A stretch of 64,000 nucleotides of DNA, from positions 2,480,001 through 2,544,000 of the forward strand of contig CAWHEG010000031.1 in the NCBI GenBank assembly GCA_963828405.1. Reading direction: 5' to 3'. The notes under the pieces were generated by a model, which saw only the letters and a list, made by a program, of their open reading frames with translations, was not told the origin of the DNA and did no database searches. Source of the stretch: JANMJD01 sp963828405. GTDB taxonomy: Bacteria > Actinomycetota > Acidimicrobiia > Acidimicrobiales > Ilumatobacteraceae. The translations under genes were made by a program, and so were the position numbers. Positions 24,629 through 33,059 of the stretch are shown one piece after another; the stretch's first letter is position 1, and each line of letters starts with the position of its first letter.

Positions 24629-26572
24629 ATGGAGGGAGACCGGACCGACGTCCGCCCGACGCTCGACGGCTTCATCTCGCCGCGGGCGATCGCCGTCGTC
24701 GGGGCCGGCGGCGACCCGGCGACCATCGCCGGACTCCTCTTCGGCAACCTGGTCGACAGCGGTTTCGGAGGGGTCGTGCTGCCCGTCAACCCGCATCATG
24801 CGCAGGTGCACGGGCTCACGGCGTTCCCGGACCTCGCCTCCTGCCCGGTCCGGCCCGATCTCGTCGTGGTCTGCGTGCCGGCCGATGCCGTCGCCGACGT
24901 GGTGGTCGAGGCCGGCGATCTCGGCATCGGGGCGGTGTGCGTGATATCGGCCGGGTTCGCCGAAGTCGGACCGCAAGGAGCGGCGCGCCAAGCGCGCCTG
25001 GCGGCGGTCGCCGGCGAACGAGGGGTGCGGTTGGTCGGACCCAACTGCACGGGAATCCTCGGCGGCGTCGGCGACGGGCGGTTCAACGCCACGTTCAGTC
25101 GAACGATGCCCGGTGTCGGCGGCGCCTTCCTGCTGAGCCAGTCGGGTGCGGTCGGTCTGGCCGTCCTCGAGGCGGCGGATGCACGGGGCCTGGGCATCGG
25201 AGCCTTCGTGTCGATCGGCAACGCCGCCGACGTGTCGACCAACGACCTCCTGCGGTACTGGGAGGACGACTCTTCGGCGGACGTGATCCTGCTGTACCTC
25301 GAGTCGATCCCGGACCCGGCATCGTTCGTCACCGTTGCCCGCCGCATCGGCCGGCGCGTGCCGATCGTCGCGGTCAAGGCGGGACGAACGGTGGCGGGCC
25401 GCCGAGGTGCAGCGTCGCACACGGCGGCCCTCTCGGGCGGGGACGTCGGAGTGGACGCCCTGCTCCACCAGGCGGGCGTCGTCAGGGCCGGGTCGATCGA
25501 GGAGATGCTCGACATGGCCACGGTGTTGAGCTCCACGCGCCGGTACCGAGGTCGCCGGGTGGCGATCGTCACCAACGGCGGCGGACCGGGGATCCTCGCC
25601 GCCGATGCCTGCGAATCCAACGGTCTCGCGGTCCCCGAGCCAGCCGCGCCGACTGCGGCGCGGCTGCGGTCACTGCTCCCTGCCGAGGCAGGCGTGTCCA
25701 ACCCCGTCGACATGATCGCCAGTGCCACCGCCTCGCAGTACGGGCAGGTCACGAGCATTCTCGGGGCCGAACCGCACGTGGATGCCGTGATGGTGCTGTT
25801 CAACACGCCGCTGCTGACCGGGGCGGCGGAGGTCGCCGAGGAGCTGATCGCCGCTCGCGCCGCGCTGGCGGACGACATCGCCCTCGTCGGTGTGTTCATG
25901 AACCGCGAGGGACCTCCTGCGACGCTGCACGCGGCCGGGATTCCCTGCTTCACGGCCCCGGAGAACGCCGCCCGCGCGCTGTCGCATGCCATCGCCTGGG
26001 ACGACCGCCGGCGTCGACCTGCAGGGAAGGTTCCGCGACCGGCGTTCGATGTCGAGCGGGCCCGGAACATCATCGACGCCGCTCCCGGCGCCGCGGACGG
26101 CTGGTTGGACACGGTCACGGCTCACGCCCTCCTCGAGGCCTGCGGCATCCCGTCGGTTCGCAGCCGACTGGTCTCGACTCCGGATGAAGCGGAGCAGGCC
26201 CAGGCCGCCATCGGGGGCACCGTCGTCGTCAAGGCGGCGGCGGCTGTCCACAAGAGCGACGTCGGCGGTGTGCGCACCGGCGCCGCCACGGGAGCCGAGG
26301 CCGCGTCGGCCCTGCGCACGATCCGCGCCGCCCTCGACGAGGCCGGCCTCGCCGACTCCGGACGCCGGTTCCTGGTGCAGGAGCAGGTCGACTCGGGTCT
26401 CGAGATGATCGTCGGCGCCAATCGGGATCCCCTCGTCGGGCCGCTGATCGTCGTCGGCCGGGGAGGTGTCGCCGTCGAGCTGCTTGACGACGTCGCCGTT
26501 CGCGTCGCCCCGCTGACCGATCACGACGTCGACGAGATGCTGCAGTCGCTGCGGTCCTTTCCCCTTCTATAA
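24629..26572 (+). pseudogene. ADP-forming acyl-CoA synthetase (acetate--CoA ligase), 5' part, split by an IS110 element
   Basis: The first 646 codons are intact: a CoA-binding domain (FISPRAIAVVGAGG), the succinyl-CoA-ligase-like domain (SQSGAVGLAVLEAA, IVTNGGGPGILAADA) with the phosphohistidine region SHTAALSGGD, and an ATP-grasp domain (VVVKAAAAVHKSDVGGV). The frame then runs into the element and stops at TAA 26570-26572. The lost 62 residues, still present at 28399-28587, include the ATP-grasp motif EIDLNPLF, so activity is probably lost. Joined without the element, the gene would encode 708 residues, normal for the fused alpha-beta form. It would have made ATP from an acyl-CoA produced by the neighbouring oxidoreductase. 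Confidence 0.9.
26567..26568 (+). repeat. Left copy of the CT core flanking the IS110 element
   Basis: CT at 26567-26568 is repeated at 28399-28400. Deleting the element and one CT gives CCCCTTCTCACCGGC, which restores the synthetase frame. CT is the core dinucleotide known for the characterised IS110 member IS621. Confidence 0.85.
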
Positions 26573-26579
26573 CTGAGGT

Positions 26580-26760
26580 GCCTGCTCCGATAGGGGTTGG
26601 TGGTCACGTAGGGTGACCTTGGGAGGGGCGTCGGCTGCAACGGAAAACCCCTGGGCTTCGGGCTCGTTGAGCTGATTGTTGTTGGCGCTCGTCTCCCGAG
26701 CAGACCCGGTTGAGGAGATTGGTGGGGATCTGGTTCAGGCCTGTGAGGGTCGGGGTCCCG
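26580..26760 (+). ncRNA. Putative bridge RNA in the non-coding left end
   Basis: The region is non-coding and rich in complementary segments. AGGGGTT (26592-26598) pairs with AACCCCT (26646-26652), enclosing a 47-base loop that itself contains the hairpin GGTCAC (26602-26607)/GTGACC (26613-26618). Short hairpin GCTC-GTT-GAGC follows near 26662. A second enclosing stem, GACCC (about 26703) with GGGTC (about 26752), surrounds AGGAGAT (26713-26719), which equals the end of the element's right end (28389-28395). Two successive stem-enclosed loops suit a target loop and a donor loop. The ends of the RNA are estimates; guide assignments are not secure. Confidence 0.55.
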
Positions 26761-26960
26761 GAGCACCGTATGACTTCAGATGGTCGGGTGGCCTACGCGG
26801 CGACCGGCTGCTGTCTGGGCGGGTGGTGTCGGGGGATCGCCTGAGGGTTCGAGCGTGCTCGAGGGCTCTCCCGGTCAACTCATCCATTTGCAGCACCGGC
26901 CGGTAGCGATTGTCGAGGTCCTGTCGGCGTGGTGTTGCTCCGTTGAAAGGAGAGCCCTCG

Positions 26961-28278
26961 ATGGCTCAACACAGTAGTAGTACTGGCCCGGTGGCCGGGA
27001 TCGACGCGGCGGTTGTCGCCGCCCATCATGTCGCGATCCGTGACGGTGACCGGCTGGTGCGGTTCAAGGTGATGCCGACGCTGTCGGGTATGGCCGAGCT
27101 CACGGAGCGGTTACGCCCGTACGCGCCGATGACCGTCACCGTGGAACCGACGGCGGGGACGTGGTTGTCGTTGGGTGCCGCGGTGAGGTCGGCGGGGTGC
27201 GGGTTCCAGTTGGTCGAGTCGAGAGCGACTGCCCGTCTGCGCGAGGCGTTGGCGGGCAAGAACAAGACCGACCGGATCGACTCGGTGATGCTTGCCGACG
27301 CCGGCCGCCTGTTCGATCTGCCCGACGTTGCGGCACCGACCGCGGAGTTGATCGCGATCCGTCGAGCGGTGCTGCGCCGCCATCGTGCGACGATCGACGC
27401 GCACCGTGCCGAGTGCCGGCTGTGGGCGCTGGCAGCATGGGCGTTCCCCGATGTGTGGCGGGCCTGTCAGGGCCACACACTGGCACAACCGGTACTGGAC
27501 CGCTGGCCGCACCTGCGCTCACTCGCCCACGCAAGGGTCGAATCGATCACCGAGATCGTCGCCGAGCACTCCAAGTCCCCGAACCCGGCGAGACGCGCCG
27601 CGAAGATCCGTGAGGCCGCCGGCGGGTGGGAACTGTTCTGGCTCGGGCGGCTCGACTTGGACGCGGTCGCTTGGGAGATCGGCCAGATGCTCGACGACAT
27701 CGGCATCGCCGACCGCAACCAGCAGGCCGCCACCAGCCAAGCCGTCCGGCTACGCGCCGAACACCACGGGACCACCGATCTGTTCACCTCGATCCCTGGG
27801 ATCGGTGAGATCGTCGCCACCGTCACCCGTGCCTGGTTCACGGGTCCCGGCCAGTTCCCCACCGCCAAACACGCCGCCGCGTTCGTCGGGTTCGACCCAT
27901 CGCGCTCGGGAATCCGGACTGACCGCCTCACGATCCAGACACATCAGCAAAGAAGGACCAGCCGCGTTGCGTCTCGCCTACTACCAAGCAGCGAACGTCG
28001 CTCGCCGTCACGACCCGCAACTCGCCGAGCACTACCGCCGTCTGATGGTCGAGCGGAACCACAACCACATCTCGGCGTGCTGCGCAGTTGCCCGCAAACT
28101 CGTCTGCCGGGCCTGGTCGGTGATCGAGACCGCCACCCCCTACGAGACCCGCGACCTTGACGGCACCCCGCTCGACAAGACCACCGCCACCCGCAGAGCC
28201 GGCGAACTCGCCGTGCCCTCCGACGTCCGCGCACGACGTCGAGCACACCAGCAACGCAGCCGACTCGACAACGACTGA
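26961..28278 (+). pseudogene. IS110-family transposase/recombinase with a +1 frameshift
   Basis: From ATG 26961, with AAAGGAGAG upstream, the first frame encodes the RuvC-like DEDD domain: GIDAAVV, TVEPTAG and NKTDRIDSVMLAD. It continues into the transposase-20 region (SIPGIGEIVATVTRAW, AAFVGFDPSRS). At GGG 27906-27908 one extra G shifts the frame. The intact continuation, HISKEGPAALRLAYYQAAN to the TGA at 28276-28278, lies in the next frame and holds the segment with the catalytic serine. Read straight, the first frame stops at 28160. Repaired, the protein would have 438 residues, normal for the family. The break may be real inactivation or a sequencing error. Confidence 0.85.
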
Positions 28279-28376
28279 CCCCAACCCCGACAACAACACC
28301 CAGCGCTCGAATCCAGCCCCGACGCACCCCACGCCGGTTGACCGTCCGCGCCCACACACCGTGAACACGAACCCCC

Positions 28377-28400
28377 TTGACAAAAGTTAGGAGATCAGCT
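28377..28400 (+). promoter_or_regulatory. -35 half of a promoter completed when the IS circularises
   Basis: TTGACA (28377-28382) is followed by 16 bases, then the CT core. When this end is joined to the left end, C is the seventeenth spacer base and T plus ATAAC (26569-26573) make TATAAC. The result is a consensus -35, 17-bp spacing and near-consensus -10 pointing into the non-coding left end. The inserted form has the two halves apart and inactive. Confidence 0.8.
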
Positions 28401-28587
28401 CACCGGCTACCGGGGCGCCGCAGCGCTCGACGTCGCCGCCCTGCGCGACGTCCTCCACCGCATCTCGACCCTGGTCACCGAGGTCACCGAGGTCACCGAG
28501 ATCGACCTCAACCCCCTCTTCCTCCTCGAACACGGCGTCGCCGTGGCCGACGCCCGCATCCGACGCACCGCCCGCGACACCGGCTGA
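28399..28587 (+). pseudogene. ADP-forming acyl-CoA synthetase, 3' remnant
   Basis: Starting with CTC formed by the core, this encodes the last 62 residues of the split synthetase: LTGYRGAAALDVAALRDVL, the ATP-grasp motif EIDLNPLF, and the tail to TGA 28585-28587. It includes three tandem copies of GTCACCGAG (28474-28500), encoding VTEVTEVTE, probably a recent in-frame expansion. No start signal is evident, so it is not expected to be translated alone. Confidence 0.88.
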
Positions 28588-28618
28588 CCACGGCCCCTCC
28601 CACCGAGCGTTCACGAAG

Positions 28619-28691
28619 CGCCCCCGGCAGGAATCGAACCTGCGACCTTGTCATTAGAAGGGACTTGCTCTATCCACTGAGCTACGGAGGC
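28619..28691 (-). tRNA. tRNA-Arg (anticodon TCT)
   Basis: The 73-base gene folds fully: acceptor GCCTCCG/CGGGGGC (one G-T pair), D-arm GCTC/GAGC, anticodon loop CTTCTAA, variable AGGTC, T-arm GCAGG-TTCGATT-CCTGC, discriminator G. CCA is not encoded. It reads AGA and, by wobble, AGG, rare codons in so G+C-rich a genome. The anticodon stem AGTCC/TGACA has only three Watson-Crick pairs, with A-A at 27-43 and C-T at 31-39. Confidence 0.9.
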
Positions 28692-28782
28692 ATCCACAGG
28701 CTACAAGTCGCTGCAGCGCTCGATCGTGGGCAGCGACGGGTTCTCCCGTAACGAACGGAGGGGGTCGAGCGACGGGTATGTG

Positions 28783-29790
28783 ATGCTGTCCGACATGATC
28801 ACCACACTCAGCCGACGTCTCACCCGGGTCGAGGAGCGGAGCCGCGGCGTGGTCATCGGTGGGGTGCGCATCCTCGCCGGCCTGCTCTGGCTGGCGAACA
28901 TCCATTGGAAGGTGCCGCCCGCCTTCGGCGAGGACACCAACGGCGGGCTGTACAAGTACAGCGCCTCGGTGCTGCGGCACTCGACATTCGCCCCGTTCCG
29001 GTGGGTGACCGAGGAGATCATCCTGCCGAACTTCCGGTTTTTCGGCTGGTTCACCCTGCTCGGGGAGATCACGCTCGCCGCGTTGCTGCTCATCGGCTAC
29101 CGCACCAAAGCGGTGGCCCTGGCCGGGGCGGCGATGGCGGTGCCGATCATGCTCTCGGTGCTCTACTACGACAAGGCCGACGAGTGGTCGTGGTCGTACC
29201 TGATGATGATCGGGCTGCACCTGTTGATCTTCGCCAGCGACGGCGGCGGACATCTCGGACTCGACGGCCTGCTGCGCAAGGGCCCGGAGGCCGCCGTGGG
29301 CGGTCTGCGAGCCTCCGGCGTCGTCGCCGTGGTCGTCGGAGCCGCCGGCCTGTTCGTCGCCCGATCGATCGGCTTCGCCGGGCGTCAGGCCGCGCTGCTC
29401 GGCAGCGACGCCGGCTTCGTCGGCGACGGTGGCAGGATCACCCGTCGTTGGGAGCTCAAGTTCCTGTGGTTCAACCCGCTGTGGGCGTTGCTGACGATCG
29501 TCCTGGGCGTGCTGCTGATCATCGGCTCGCGCCGGGCCGTCGCCGCCCTCGCCGGTTCCATCGGCTTCGCCGTGGTCGCCCTCGTCGCCCTGGCCACCCA
29601 GACGTTCGACTACGTGCGTGACGACGGTGCGATCCAGCAGGTGGCGACCGGTTCGAACGTCGCCCTCTGGGGCGGGCTGGCCGTCGCCGGGGGTCTGCTC
29701 GCCCGCCGGTCGATGGCCGGTGGTCACGCGGGGTCGCCCGACTCCGCCCGCTCCGCCACGCCGTCGGCGACCACCTCAGCGGCGGGATGA
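28783..29790 (+). CDS. DoxX-like membrane protein
   Basis: The roughly 335-residue product has about seven hydrophobic helices. GVRILAGLLWLANIHWKVPPAFG near the N-terminus and FFGWFTLLGEITLAALLLIGYRTK resemble DoxX/TQO-type membrane proteins. Its role is unknown. The start is uncertain: ATG 28783 and ATG 28795 (MITTLSRRL) both sit shortly before the first helix. The stop overlaps the ATG of the next membrane gene (ATGA), so they form a unit. It is separated from the tRNA by 90 bp. Confidence 0.6.
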   Translation: MLSDMITTLSRRLTRVEERSRGVVIGGVRILAGLLWLANIHWKVPPAFGEDTNGGLYKYSASVLRHSTFAPFRWVTEEIILPNFRFFGWFTLLGEITLAALLLIGYRTKAVALAGAAMAVPIMLSVLYYDKADEWSWSYLMMIGLHLLIFASDGGGHLGLDGLLRKGPEAAVGGLRASGVVAVVVGAAGLFVARSIGFAGRQAALLGSDAGFVGDGGRITRRWELKFLWFNPLWALLTIVLGVLLIIGSRRAVAALAGSIGFAVVALVALATQTFDYVRDDGAIQQVATGSNVALWGGLAVAGGLLARRSMAGGHAGSPDSARSATPSATTSAAG

Positions 29791-31271
29791 CGTCGGGGGG
29801 CCCCGGCCTGGCAGCACCTGGTCCGGCCGGCGTCCTGCCGACCGCACATCGCCGCGGCCCGTCGATGCGACGGGTCACCCGGGCGTTGGTCGGGGCCGGC
29901 CTGGTCCTGGGCCTCCTGCTGGTCGGGCGGGCCAGCGTGCTGCGCGGGCGGGCGCTGCAGCGCACCGATCCGGAGATCTTCCTCGGCGCGGCGCCGCTGG
30001 TCGGGCGCAACTTCCGCGACGGATGGGACTGGCGGTTCAGCCCGACCCAACTGCTCGCCGGCGCCCTGGTGCTCGCCGTGGCCGCATCGTGGTGGCGGGG
30101 CTGGTGGTGGCGGGCCGGGATGCGATCGGTCGTCGCGGCGTCCGCCCTCGGCGCCGGTGCCTTCGCCGTCCTACTCGCCCTGACCGACGGTCGCGACGGG
30201 TTGCTCCACGGCGCGGCGGACAAGTCCGAGTACTACGCCAACCTGCGGTTCACCCCCGACGCGGCAAGCTTCGTCAGCCAGTTCCTGCGCCGCATCGGCC
30301 GGTACTCGGTGCACGTCCGCGGTCACCCGCCGGGCTTCACCCTGCTGTTGAAGGCCGTCGCCGCCGTCGGTCTGCGCGGGGTCTGGCCGGTCGTCGGACT
30401 CTCGTTGCTCGGGACGCTCGCCCTCCCGGTCGGCGTGTTGCTCACCGTGCGGGCGGTCGCCGGTGACGGGGCTGTGAGGCGCTCGGCCCCGTTCCTGGTC
30501 GTCGCCCCGTACGCCATCTGGATGGCGACCTCGGCCGATGCCGTGTACACCGCGGTCGGGGCGCTCGGCATCGCCGGCATCGCCACGGCCGGGCGGACCG
30601 GCGGCCGGCGGGGCGTCGGGCTGGGCCTGGCCGGAGGCCTGCTCCTCGGCTTCGACCTGTACGGCACCTATCTGACCGCCGTGCTGTTCGTCGTGCCGGT
30701 CGCGTGCCTGGCCGCCTCCGCCGTGGCCCACCGGGCCGCCGTGGTCCGTGCGGTGATCGCCGCCGGTGTCGGCGGCCTCGTCATCGTGTGCGGCTTCACG
30801 CTGGCCGGCTTCTGGTGGTTCGACGGGGTGGAACAGACCAGACGCGAGTACTGGGCGGGCAGTGCCCAGTTCCGCACCTGGTCGTACTTCGGCGCGGCCA
30901 ACCTCGTCGCCGCGGCGATCTCCCTTGGCCCTGCGTCACTGTTCGGGGCCTGGCGATTGCGTGATCGCCGGCTGTGGTGGCTCGTCGGCGCCGGCCTGAC
31001 GGCCATGCTGGTGTCGCACGTGTCGCAGTACACGCGGGGCGAGGTCGAACGGATCTGGCTGCTCTTCTATCCGTGGATGGCTGTGGCCGGAGCCGGTCTC
31101 TCGGTCCCGCTGATCCCGGTTCGACCGGCGGCGGCCGGCGGGTCGCCGCCCGGGGACGCCACGCCCGACCGGGTGCAGCCGGACGGACGCCGGCGGGTGA
31201 CTGCGCTGTGGATCGTGATCCAGGGCTGCTCGGCGATCGTGCTGCAGGCCGCACTCGTCACCAAGTGGTGA
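29787..31271 (+). CDS. Polytopic membrane protein, possible GT-C glycosyltransferase
   Basis: The 494-residue protein has about 11 membrane helices. A soluble loop after the first helices carries QRTDPEIF and, further on, HVRGHPPGFTLLLKA, reminiscent of lipid-linked-sugar (GT-C) glycosyltransferases that have an acidic pair in the first outer loop. This is a similarity of pattern only. ATG 29787 overlaps the previous stop by 4 bases; an internal ATG at 29865 (MRRVTRAL) is also possible. It ends 3 bases before the convergent epimerase gene. Confidence 0.55.
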   Translation: MTSGGPGLAAPGPAGVLPTAHRRGPSMRRVTRALVGAGLVLGLLLVGRASVLRGRALQRTDPEIFLGAAPLVGRNFRDGWDWRFSPTQLLAGALVLAVAASWWRGWWWRAGMRSVVAASALGAGAFAVLLALTDGRDGLLHGAADKSEYYANLRFTPDAASFVSQFLRRIGRYSVHVRGHPPGFTLLLKAVAAVGLRGVWPVVGLSLLGTLALPVGVLLTVRAVAGDGAVRRSAPFLVVAPYAIWMATSADAVYTAVGALGIAGIATAGRTGGRRGVGLGLAGGLLLGFDLYGTYLTAVLFVVPVACLAASAVAHRAAVVRAVIAAGVGGLVIVCGFTLAGFWWFDGVEQTRREYWAGSAQFRTWSYFGAANLVAAAISLGPASLFGAWRLRDRRLWWLVGAGLTAMLVSHVSQYTRGEVERIWLLFYPWMAVAGAGLSVPLIPVRPAAAGGSPPGDATPDRVQPDGRRRVTALWIVIQGCSAIVLQAALVTKW

Positions 31272-31274
31272 GGT

Positions 31275-32351
31275 TCAGCCGTGGCCGGTGGGTGGCCTGT
31301 CGGCCACGGCCTGGCGCAGCACAGCGGTGGAGAACTCGGCCATCCCCTGTTCGAAGCCGATGGATGCGCGGAACCCGAGGACTTCGGCGGCACGCGTGGC
31401 CGAGGCGAAGACATGACGGATGTCGCCCAGGCGGTAGCCGCCGACCACCCGGGGACCGGGTGCTCCCTCGGGCCGCAGGGTGTCGGCCATCTCGAGGATC
31501 GTGTGCGGCGTCCCGGTGCACACGTTGAACGGCCCCGGGCACGCCTCGGCGTTGGTCAGGGCGAGCACGTTGGCCCGGGCGACGTCGGCGACGTGGACGA
31601 AGTCGCGCTTCTGGCCGCCGTCCTCGAACACCCGGGGTCCCTCGCCGCGGGCGTAGAAGCTGCGGAAGATGCTGGCAACCCCGGCATACGGCGTGTCGCG
31701 GGGCATCCGCGGGCCGTAGACGTTGTGGTAGCGCAGCGAGGTCACCGTCGTTCCGGCATGCTCGCGGGCATAGGCGCCGGCCAGGCCCTCCTGGGCGAGT
31801 TTGGTGGTGGCGTAGACGTTGCGGGGATCGAGCCAGTGGTCCTCGGGAACCGGCTCACCGACCAGTTCCCCCGCGCACTGCGGACAGGTGGGTTCGAAGC
31901 GGCCCGCAGCCATGTCGGCGGCGTCACGTGGTCCGGGGCGCACGACGCCGTGATCGGCACAGCGGTACCGGCCCTCGCCGTAGACGACCATGCTCGAGGC
32001 GAGCACGATCCGCCCGCAGAACGAGTGGTCGTGCATCGCCCGCAGGAGGCTGGCCGTGGCGCCGTCGTTGCGCCCGACGTAGTCGGCCACGTCGGCGAAG
32101 TCGACGCCGAGGCCGACCTTGGCCGCCTGGTGGCAGACCGCGTCCACCTGCCCCAGCACGTCGGCCCAGAGATCGGTGTCACGGACGTCGGCCCAGATGT
32201 AGCGTGCCTCGGTCGACAACCCCGCCGGCAGGCCCCGATGGGCGGCAGGATCGAGGTCGTCGACCACGACGACCCCATGGCCGAGGGCGACGAGCTGCTC
32301 GACGATGTGCGATCCGATGAACCCGGCGCCGCCGGTGACCAGCACGTTCAT
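31275..32351 (-). CDS. NAD-dependent sugar epimerase/dehydratase with a Cys/His insertion
   Basis: The 358-residue extended short-chain dehydrogenase starts VLVTGGAGFIGSHIVEQL, has the catalytic SSMVVYGEG and YATTKLAQEG (YxxxK), and a substrate region GPRMPRDTPYAGV. Between the serine and tyrosine parts is an insertion of about 45 residues with CADH and CPQC, a possible zinc site. It probably acts on a nucleotide sugar. ATG 32351 is divergent from the glycosyltransferase at 32394. Confidence 0.8.
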   Translation of the reverse strand: MNVLVTGGAGFIGSHIVEQLVALGHGVVVVDDLDPAAHRGLPAGLSTEARYIWADVRDTDLWADVLGQVDAVCHQAAKVGLGVDFADVADYVGRNDGATASLLRAMHDHSFCGRIVLASSMVVYGEGRYRCADHGVVRPGPRDAADMAAGRFEPTCPQCAGELVGEPVPEDHWLDPRNVYATTKLAQEGLAGAYAREHAGTTVTSLRYHNVYGPRMPRDTPYAGVASIFRSFYARGEGPRVFEDGGQKRDFVHVADVARANVLALTNAEACPGPFNVCTGTPHTILEMADTLRPEGAPGPRVVGGYRLGDIRHVFASATRAAEVLGFRASIGFEQGMAEFSTAVLRQAVADRPPTGHG

Positions 32352-32393
32352 GGCAACCTGTCACACTCCCGTTCGAACCGAGACCGAGACCCG

Positions 32394-33056
32394 ATGCCCG
32401 ACGTCATTCTTCCCGCCCTCGACGAAGCCGCCGCGGTCGCCTGGGTGCTCGGCCGGATGCCCGCCGGTTACCGGGCGATCGTCGTCGACAACGGCTCCAC
32501 CGACGCGACGGCCTCGATCGCCGCCCGGATGGGCGCGCAGGTGGTCCACGAACCGGTGAGGGGGTTCGGTTCGGCGTGCTGGGCCGGGCTGCAGGCGGCC
32601 ACCGACGACATCGTCTGCTTCATGGACTGCGACGCCTCGCTCGACCCGTTGGCGCTGCCCTACCTCACCGGCTACGTCGAACGCGACGAGGCCGACCTGG
32701 TGATCGGGGCCCGCATCGCCGGTCGCCGCGCCTGGCCGGCCCACGCCCGCGTCGCCAACCGGGTGCTCGCCCATGAGGTGCGCCGTCGCACGGGGGTGCC
32801 GCTGGCCGACATCGGCCCGATGCGGGCGGTGCGCCGCCAGGCGCTGCTCGGCCTGGAGATGCGCGATCGACGATCGGGCTGGCCGCTCGAGATGGTGCTG
32901 CGCGGGTCGGCCGCCGGCTGGCGGATGCGCAGCGTCCCGGTCGAGTACGCCGAGCGCGCCGGCCGCTCGAAGGTCACCGGCACGTTGCAGGGCACCGTGC
33001 GCGCCGTCAGGGACATGGGCCGGCTGTTGCGCGACGACGCCGGTTCGGGGCGCTGA
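32394..33056 (+). CDS. Family 2 glycosyltransferase
   Basis: The 220-residue GT-A enzyme begins PDVILPALDEAAAV, has the nucleotide-binding VVDNGSTDAT and the metal motif MDCDAS, and continues with VIGARIAGRRAW. Short single-domain enzymes of this kind resemble dolichol-phosphate-mannose synthase-type transferases. The stop is 3 bases before the next gene, so the two are co-transcribed. It is divergent from the epimerase, and the three probably serve one glycan or glycolipid path. Confidence 0.8.
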   Translation: MPDVILPALDEAAAVAWVLGRMPAGYRAIVVDNGSTDATASIAARMGAQVVHEPVRGFGSACWAGLQAATDDIVCFMDCDASLDPLALPYLTGYVERDEADLVIGARIAGRRAWPAHARVANRVLAHEVRRRTGVPLADIGPMRAVRRQALLGLEMRDRRSGWPLEMVLRGSAAGWRMRSVPVEYAERAGRSKVTGTLQGTVRAVRDMGRLLRDDAGSGR

Positions 33057-33059
33057 CCG

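Larger units (their letters stand above)
26569..28400 (+). mobile_element. IS110-family insertion sequence
   Basis: The element is 1830 bp plus one CT core. It lacks long terminal inverted repeats and has a 392-bp non-coding left end, one recombinase gene (broken by a frameshift) and a 120-bp right end. The borders are fixed by the host gene: CT on both sides and perfect restoration of the synthetase reading frame on removal. A long 5' non-coding end is the mark of the IS110 group, in which it encodes the bridge RNA; the IS1111 group carries it downstream. It stands 220 bp from a tRNA-Arg gene. Confidence 0.93.

Noticed and set aside
26592..26760. Firm assignment of target and donor guides in the putative bridge RNA
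   Set aside because: Matches of 5-8 bases in G-rich sequence, some using wobble pairs, are too easily found by chance.
28474..28500. Three 9-bp repeats as a possible CRISPR
   Set aside because: They are contiguous, in frame, and encode VTE three times; no spacers. No CRISPR array was seen in the window.
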